DNA of 64,000 nt from Pleuronectes platessa (lineage: Eukaryota > Chordata > Actinopteri > Pleuronectiformes > Pleuronectidae): NCBI RefSeq assembly GCF_947347685.1, contig NC_070634.1, positions 14,578,228 to 14,642,227 on the forward strand, given 5' to 3'. Of this stretch, positions 57,197 to 64,000 are shown piece by piece (positions within the stretch are counted from its first letter, which is position 1; each line of letters starts with the position of its first letter). The notes below the pieces were generated by a model that saw nothing but the letters and a program-made list of their open reading frames with translations, was not told the DNA's origin and did not search any database. A program made the position numbers and the translations under genes.

Positions 57197-60115
57197 GATG
57201 TCAGTCATAAAATAGCCGTAACGCATGTGCCATTTGTTGGACAAGACTGCCATCTGGCGGTGATGTCTGAGTTACACACAACAAAGTTACAGTGCAATGC
57301 ATTGTGGTCCCATGTGCAGATGAACACATTCATGTCTGAGCTGTAAACACACTGAGGGAAAACTGACCTACAGTTTTACGCGGTGTGACGTGCAAGAGGA
57401 AGAGGAGGAAACGGAAACAGGAAATAAACACGCGCAGGAGGAAACACGTGACTTAAAAACTCATCCAGGTAAGAAGGTAATCACCGAGGCGGGAAGTACG
57501 GTAGAACTGGAAGTAAAGACAACGTAACACAAGAGAAAGGAAATGACTAAATAAAACAGGAAACAAGATCAAATCCAGAAATAATCTCAAAGGGACAAAT
57601 TATAACTATTATAAATCCGTTTTTGTGCATTTGTCTTAATTATTTTCCATCCAATTCAACTGTATTTAATCTGGACCCTGAATCATAAATGTTTTATATA
57701 TTTACACTAGAAGAATCTGATTGCTGTCTATATTCTAATCTATTCAGCCTAATGGTCCTGTCAACATACACAGAGGGACCTGGGAGTCTTTTATAATATT
57801 TAAGGCCTTCCACAATTTTGTTCATTGTAACACGCCGTTGTCTGTGTGTATATTTTAAAAGAGCTTCTGGTGACTAAAAAGCCAACGAACTTCATATTAT
57901 TCATATTATAAACCTTCAACAGATCTTCCAAAAAAAATATAAACAGAGTGGAGAAACTGCAAACACGCATGGTTTTGTGCTCACTCAATATGTATACTGT
58001 ATGTGTATTCAATTCAAAACGACAGGAGTTATCACAAAAAGAATATAAAGATTTTAAAAATCCAATACAAGCCATAACTAATGAGAAATCCTGTTTCCAA
58101 CAACAGGCCTTAACTTAGTTTCTACTGCTGAACACCAGTGGAGAGCAAACTCTGACGTTTACCTTGTGACGTCACATCTTCCTCACAACAAATCAGCATT
58201 AAACAATTAACTGAATCTGGTCTTCGTGGTAACACTGAGAGGTACTGGCACATGTTGACCTGCAGGTGGCGTCATTGCTCTGTGCAGAGACTCAGCAGTT
58301 GAATGGAAGCAGAGGATTTCCTGAGAGAATGAAGAATGTGTCGGCAGAGGTTCAACATGGTGGATCGTTTGTTCAAGTCCCCTCAGATATTATAAATTAA
58401 TATTAACACAATAATGTTATTTTAAATGTAATTGATGGAGGATTCACACTAAAGGATTCTTCTCTCTGTAAAAACTGTTTATGTTTTTCTCCATTATAAC
58501 CTTTGTAACATCTGGATTTTTACAGGCTGTGCAGATTTTCACTGTTAAGATTATTATTCTTACCATTAGTTCTATATTCGTTATAAAAAATTGGCCTAAT
58601 TTTAAATTCCCTCACCAATCGAATTGTCTTCTCTACTTCACATGCTTTACTGACTTCTTTGTGTTTTTTACAGGATTGTCATTGCAATTATAGTAATTGT
58701 ATTTGATTTGTACATTTAACCACTTAATAAATAGGTTAGTTTATCTAATGTGATAATTAAGAGTTAATCTATTGCATATAATGTCAGAAACTGATGTACA
58801 AACCAGAAATGGTGCGCCCATCAGAGGGATGTGTTCTGCTGCATAGTGTAGACCTTTATACCCTTACACTAAAAGGTAAATATTATTCACGCCTGTCACT
58901 GTGTATCTGTAAATCAGGTTTATGTAACTTGAGGGGAAGAAGGAAAACAGAATTTTTCCCTGTGCCTGTCCAGCCTTAAAAATACATTTTGAAAGAACAA
59001 TTAAGTCCATTCCGGAGTCAAATCCCACGAGGACCGTTCTTTTATGAAAGGTTTTAGAGCCAAGACAAACACACTTTGTGAAATCTGTAATGTGCTGCCT
59101 CACTGCAGCTTCATGTCATACGTGTGTGTGCGCGTGCGTGCATAGGCCTACAAGTTGATTTAGACTTTATTACCAAAAATTATAATATATCAGTACATTT
59201 TCTTTAAGTATATTTTGTCTATGGATTGTTTAGCTTCTATCTATCTATCTTTCTATATATCTATCTACCTGTCCATCTATCTATCTATCTATCTATCTGT
59301 CTATCTATCTGTCTATCGATCTATCTATATATCTGTCTATCTATCTGTCTATCGATCTATCTTCCAGCAGAAGGCCTCACTGGTTAGATTTGATGTGTTC
59401 ATGTGTAAAAACCTGTCTAAGCTTCAAATATCTGACCCATCTGGAGGATTTTTAAATGTGTATATTTACTTAATTCAATTCCAGCATTTAATAACTATAG
59501 GCTTGAAGTTTTTCTTTAAAATAACATTTATTTCCAGCATATTCATACAATGTGACAGCACAGTTTGTAACTTCTGAAGAGGAACTGACTCCATCCAGCA
59601 CGTTGTCACAAAATATCGGAGCTGACTAGAACAGATAAATGAAAAGTCAAATATAGCATATAGCATTTCATATTATCAAATGCAATATATAATACAGGCA
59701 GTTGGAAATGAACTAAAACAACAGAAGAAGGTGGGATAAGTGAAATAATACATAAGGAAAAAGGGATGGCATTTACATAACATTAGTTCAACTTTTACAG
59801 GGTTAACATCCGTAAACTACGTGTTTTAATAACTTAATTTTGTCCCATTTATTTGTCGGTGAGTGTCAGAGGAATGCCTATTTTCATTTTAATTTAGTGT
59901 GCTTTTAAACAATTCTAATAGCAATAATAGCCACTCTAATAAATCATTTATTGGTAACCTCAATTTATTTTCCTGCAGAACTGACAAATAAATCAGTGAT
60001 AATAAAAGCATGTAAGTAGTTTCAGCCTTTTGTGCGTCTGGGTTTACTTTACATTTAATTCCCAGTTTTCATGATTTGTTTTGGAATGTATAAAATATCC
60101 TTTTCAGTTTCACAT
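57120..60115. other. Intergenic region between claudin and dmrta2
   Basis: No gene recognised. It contains an (ATT)n run at 57168-57195 and an (ATCT)n array at 59237-59363. The frames present are AT-rich or derived from the tetranucleotide repeat. Confidence 0.5.
59237..59363. repeat. (ATCT)n microsatellite
   Basis: Tetranucleotide array with GTCT and GATC variants. Confidence 0.9.
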
Positions 60116-60120
60116 TAATT

Positions 60121-60126
60121 TTTATT
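60121..60126 (-). terminator. Likely dmrta2 polyadenylation signal
   Basis: AATAAA on the minus strand, about 250 bases past the dmrta2 stop codon. It is the first canonical signal downstream. Others occur further on (near 59946 and 59961), so alternative 3' ends are possible. Confidence 0.5.
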
Positions 60127-60375
60127 GATGGCACAATGAGGCTTATAAATGGGGACTGTCATCCTATCTTTTAAAGTGTAACACATAAAATTATTTTTGA
60201 AGATTACACATGAGTGAATTTAGATTCTCCCCCTCTGACTACATGTCAGATAATCCCATCATGTACAGTTTGCCTGCAGCCAAACACACATCACAATTAT
60301 TTTTTTTCGCCAGAACATTCAACACTTGTGGCTGCAAATACAACGGATCGTGTCTGTGTGGTCAGGCCGCCCGCC

Positions 60376-61996
60376 TCACTGTTTGTCCGGTGTGTTGTTG
60401 ACCAAGGGCCCGTACAGGCCGCTGGCGTAGGCCTGCTCCTTGTGCAGCATTGTCCTGTCCCTGATCAGGTCGCTGAAGGCGTATTCCATCGGGGGTCTGA
60501 AGCCCAGAGTGGGCATCAGGCCGGTGGTGGAGTAGGGCGTCATGAAAGCCAGTCCGCGGCTGTGCGCAGAGTAGGCCAGCCGCAGCGGGTTCAGTCCCAG
60601 GTGGGTACCCAGAGGATAGGTGCTGGGGTCGGCGCCGAAATGCGGGGCGTTGGGCTGGAGAGGGGAGAACGCGGAGCGGTTACTCAGCGTCATGGCGCCG
60701 GGTAACAAGGGCCTCGTCGGGGCGGCTGTGGATGCGGAGGAGGGCGGCGGCTGCGCGCTTTGGAGCATCCTCTCGGCCGTCCACGTCTCCTCGGGCCCGA
60801 CCTTGTTGGATCCCTGTGCGCCGCTGTTGTTGAGGATCTGCTCGATGGCCTGCACCACGTCTTTGCCGCAGCCCTGCAGCACGAGCTCCAGGACGCTGCG
60901 CTTGTGGCTGGGGAACACCCGGGTCAGGATGTCGATGGCGTTCATGTGCCGGGAGGCCGCGGAGGAAGGGGAGGGCTCCTGCTCGTCCTTGTCGGTCTCG
61001 GAGCCGGAATCGGAGCCCAGAGAACTCACGGACCCAGGAGTCTCCCCTCCGTCCTTCAGAGGCTTGGACACGGGTGAGCCGATGAAAGACTCGCTGTCTC
61101 CGTTCTCCGAACCTGAGCCTCCGTGCCGGCCGTCTGGAGAAGAGATGCCCGGGGCTGAGTCGCTCTCGGTGGATGCTGGTTTTCCCAGGGACTGCTGCGG
61201 AGTGGCGGAGTGATGGCTCTTTGCAAACAGCTCATACTTCTGGATACTGGAGTCTGACGACACAAATCACAGCTGATTAGATGAATGTTACCACAACATT
61301 ACATACAACACTGTTATTAATGGTCCAGCCGTAGATGAGCGCGTTTAACCTAACTGCAATATACCTCTGACAGGTTCATTTAAACGGAGCATAATATTGA
61401 CACCTTTATTATAGAAATAAATAACTAAGTTCAACTTCATTACTTTCGCCGCTCTCTTGCGCACGTGTTACTGTACATACAGACAACTGGCCTCGTCCTG
61501 TTTATCTACACCTGCTGCCCTCACCTGAGTCTCTCTCGCTGCTGACAGAACCGTACACCTCGTAGTTGGGCCGAGGTGGGATGATGCCGTTGGCGGCGGC
61601 CAGGGCGAGTCCCTCCGCGGTGCCGTAGAGCAGCTGCAGCTCCCGGGCCTCGTTCTCCTCCTGCGCCTGCTGCCGCCGCAGCGCCACCTGCGCCGCCATC
61701 ACCCGCTGCCTCTCGGCGATCAGCGTGCACTTGGCGCACATGCAGTCCTTCCAGCGGCAGTAGCGCTTGTGGCCCTTCAGCGCGGACACGACGCCGTGGT
61801 TCCTGCAGCGGGCGCACTTCGGGGTGCGCGGGTACTTGTCCGAGGTGCGCAGGATCAGCTGAGGGCCGCGCATCAGGCTGCTGGCCATGGACACCGGGAT
61901 GGAGCCTGCCGCTGCTGCCGCTGCTGCCGCGGCCGCCAGTCCCGGGTGGACCTGCGAGGCAGAGGAGACTGAGGGGTGCTCCGGTCTCAGATCCAT
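60376..61996 (-). CDS. dmrta2: dmrta2 (doublesex and mab-3 related transcription factor A2)
   Basis: Two coding exons: 61996-61525 and 61253-60376, with a 271-bp intron (CAG|GTGAGG ... CGTCAG|AC), giving 449 residues. I chose ATG 61996 (MDLRPE), which matches the family start; the frame remains open upstream but has no earlier ATG. The DM domain is at about residues 54-105, with the zinc-binding residues visible (C61, C64, H67, H76, C80, C85, C87, C90; KYPRTPKCARCRNHG). It is followed by the basic recognition helix (ERQRVMAAQVALRRQQAQE). A DMA domain lies at about 258-300 (NAIDILTRVFPSHKRSVLE). An Ala-10 tract is at 21-30. DMRTA2 (DMRT5) is a nuclear DNA-binding protein acting in forebrain and neural progenitor patterning and expressed in gonad. 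It appears intact. Confidence 0.97.
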
Positions 61997-62458
61997 GCCC
62001 GTGTTCCTCACTGGTGTTAACAAACTATGAAAAACAGAACTAGGTGGCTCTGAACTGTGTGCGTAAATTAAACGGATGTTGAGACGATCACATCTGCTCT
62101 GGGCTTCTCAGCATCTGCGGGCAACAGGTGAAGTCAACGATCCTCGTCTATACATAGATTTACCGCACAAGGTGAATATATAAATATAAATCTATCAGCG
62201 AAAGTCTGGCGTACACTGTCCGAGAGTCAGTGGCAGAAGCAGACTTTAAATCCGTGAAGCGCAGGAGCGAAGAGCAGCGACCGTTCCTCCGCGTGCGCAG
62301 CTCAGAGTGTCCGGGAGGAGCCGAGCTTGTTACTCGCTGCAGCCTGAGACACTAACTTCCTCCAGAGATCGTCAGTGGATACAGATCCCTCTCTCCCCCT
62401 CTCTATTGTTGCTCCTACGTTTTCATTAGACAAATTTGACAACAATGTGGCGTCTGTC

Positions 62459-62491
62459 ATTGGCCAAAGGGGGAAGAAGCACTCTGATTGG
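62459..62491 (-). promoter_or_regulatory. Two CCAAT boxes upstream of dmrta2
   Basis: On the minus strand, GGCCAATGA (62459-62463 core) and GGCCAATCAG (62487-62491 core) lie 463-495 bases upstream of the ATG, 28 bases apart. Inverted CCAAT pairs of this kind bind NF-Y. Between them and the ATG, a CATAG acceptor-like site at 62026-62030 would allow a non-coding first exon, which I cannot prove. Confidence 0.4.
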
Positions 62492-62639
62492 CCTGCCTCT
62501 TTTTCTTTTTTTTTTCAACTGTGTCCACCTGAGTTCTTTTTCCAAATATCAAGTGTTAAGAATCTGAAGGGAGTTTCCCGGAAAGCTCTAATCGATGCAG
62601 TGTATTTCCAGAATAGACTAAGTTTAAATAGATTTTAAA

Positions 62640-64000
62640 CAATAGCATATTATATTAATTCAATTTATGGAGGTAAATTCGATTCATCGTAGACTTGCAT
62701 GTTGCCGTGCAGGACATTAAAAGGCCATAAAATGAACAAAACCCCGCATCATTTCTCAGTATTATTCTTCAGAAACAGTCTGTATCATTGTCAGGACATG
62801 ACATCGTGTTAATTACAGACTCATGTTTCCCCCCAAAATAAAGATGGTGCGTGACTGTAGTGACGTCAGACGGGCGGGTAAGTAGCCATATTTATTTGAT
62901 TGATTCGAGAAGAAGTTCATTTTACTCTGTGGGATAAACGGTCTATATTTGCAGCAGGTTAACTTCGGCACAATGATAGCGATGATGTTAAATGGTTCAC
63001 ATGGAGCGATACAGGAAAATAAGTGGAGATTAAATGTTTAGATTTATAAACATTTTATTATGTCGTCTGGGAATTTATTGGATATTTTAATATATGTTAT
63101 TTGATGTCATATGTATGTTTCATGCAGCCTGTTACAAAGCACAATATGTTTTATCAGACATCGTTACACTTTGAAAACGAAATGAAAGAATGAAATCCTC
63201 TTGGTCGTTGTTCGGAGCCAAACTATAAACACCATTTCTTATGTGTCTTTATTTGATATTTTTTCAACTGTATTTATTTTTTGTCACATCAAGCTCAAAA
63301 CTGCGATACACAAATATAAAATGATTTCAAATTATGATTATTTACTTTTTATTTCGATCGTTTCTGTGCTGAAAAAAAACCACAATTATTTTAATGATCT
63401 TAATTATTTTCCTCTCATCAGTCCAACGCTCCGCGTCGCTTTACGAGAAAATATGTTGATGCGCTTTTGTGCGTAATTATAAACGGCACGCTTACTTATT
63501 CAATTGATCACAGTTTTAAAATAATTTCAGAAACAGTAATCGTTATTTTGAAATCTGTATTATTTTTATTTAGAAGAACATTTAGAAATTATTATTCTTA
63601 TTTCAACGTGTTTTCTTTATCGAGCTTAAAGCAAAGGCTACATAACCAATAGATAGATATATGGAAAAAATAGAACATTTGAATTAAGCAATTCAATTAC
63701 TACAATTAATAAAATTAATACAAATATGTTTTAAGATAGGCACAGTTTGATTAATTAAACAGACTGTAATTAATCACCTTTAATAGAAAATAATAATAAT
63801 AATATAGATATAATAATCATATTTATATGTAGCCTACTGAATACACTTATAGGACGTGTTTGGGCTCCAGGTTCTTCTTCATTCTAAATTTGACCTTTAT
63901 TTATTTATAATTGTATTAGACATAGAGGAAACCACAGGATTTAATGGTCAGTATCCGCAGTAAATCCTCTCAGTAAACTGAACTGATCGGAGGTGACTCG
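62640..64000. other. dmrta2 upstream flank, no gene seen
   Basis: AT-rich DNA with a palindromic CRE-like TGACGTCA at 62861-62868. No exon-like frame or known element was recognised up to the window end. Confidence 0.5.

Noticed and set aside
59215..59577. 120-codon frame with YLSIYLSIYLS repeats
   Set aside because: Translation of the (ATCT)n microsatellite; no splice or homology support.
60620..61213. 197-codon plus-strand frame and other frames opposite dmrta2
   Set aside because: GC-rich shadow of dmrta2 exon 2; no recognisable domain.
60376..61996. dmrta2 as part of the dzip1 array system
   Set aside because: It is intact, single copy here, and separated by several kilobases of ordinary intergenic DNA; adjacency alone does not imply a link.
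61997..62023. Nine-residue N-terminal extension of dmrta2
   Set aside because: The extension would start at TTG, not ATG; MDLRPE at 61996 matches the family start.

Overview
This is a teleost fish (probably percomorph) nuclear window. It has multi-exon genes with GT/AG introns, (AC)n, (TC)n, (ATCT)n and AATAG-type microsatellites, and fish-type hAT, L2, L1, Penelope and LTR elements. Three host gene families are recognisable: dmrta2 (intact, minus, 60.4-62.0 kb), a claudin-10-like gene (plus, 55.5-56.7 kb, damaged), and dzip1 (DAZ-interacting zinc finger protein 1, the zebrafish iguana gene), which is present in many pieces. CLDN10 and DZIP1 are convergent neighbours in human (13q32.1), so their association here looks ancestral.

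Layout. 0-6.6 kb is repeat-rich non-coding DNA, including a 1.6-kb hAT-like element (3703-5292) carrying a nested long-TIR MITE. At 6.66-9.05 kb there is a claudin last-exon remnant followed by the 3' exons (11-14) of a minus-strand dzip1, whose last exon is cut by an L2 LINE. 9.2-11.7 kb holds a segment that recurs inverted at 47.0-47.9 kb, and an 1167-bp hAT-type MITE with an 8-bp TSD. From 11.8 to 47.0 kb there is a direct tandem array of four large units (11.45, 8.54, 8.20 and about 7.0 kb, the last truncated). Each unit carries degenerate telomere-like DNA, a minus-strand Penelope-like element, and a plus-strand dzip1 copy that has lost almost all of exon 1. Unit 1 additionally holds a complete hAT element and unit 4 a solo LTR; both are confirmed by empty sites in sister units. 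At 49.5-53.0 kb the dzip1 5' half (exons 1-10 and part of 11) lies on the minus strand, then an unidentified small minus-strand gene model (54.2-55.5 kb), the claudin pseudogene, another dzip1 scrap (56.9-57.1 kb), intergenic DNA, and dmrta2.

The main novelty is the dzip1 array. All units share a destroyed exon-4 splice donor and a deletion of exon 5, yet exons 6-14 join into one uninterrupted frame (499, 589 and 469 codons in units 1-3). A 54/57-bp coiled-coil-coding minisatellite in exon 6 has expanded from 3 repeats in the 49-53 kb copy to 11, 16, 9 and 9. No intact dzip1 is visible: the N-terminal half and C-terminal half of the minus-strand gene are about 40 kb apart with the inverted array between them. 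Whether the plus-strand copies are expressed as N-truncated Dzip1-like proteins or are decaying pseudogenes cannot be settled from sequence alone.
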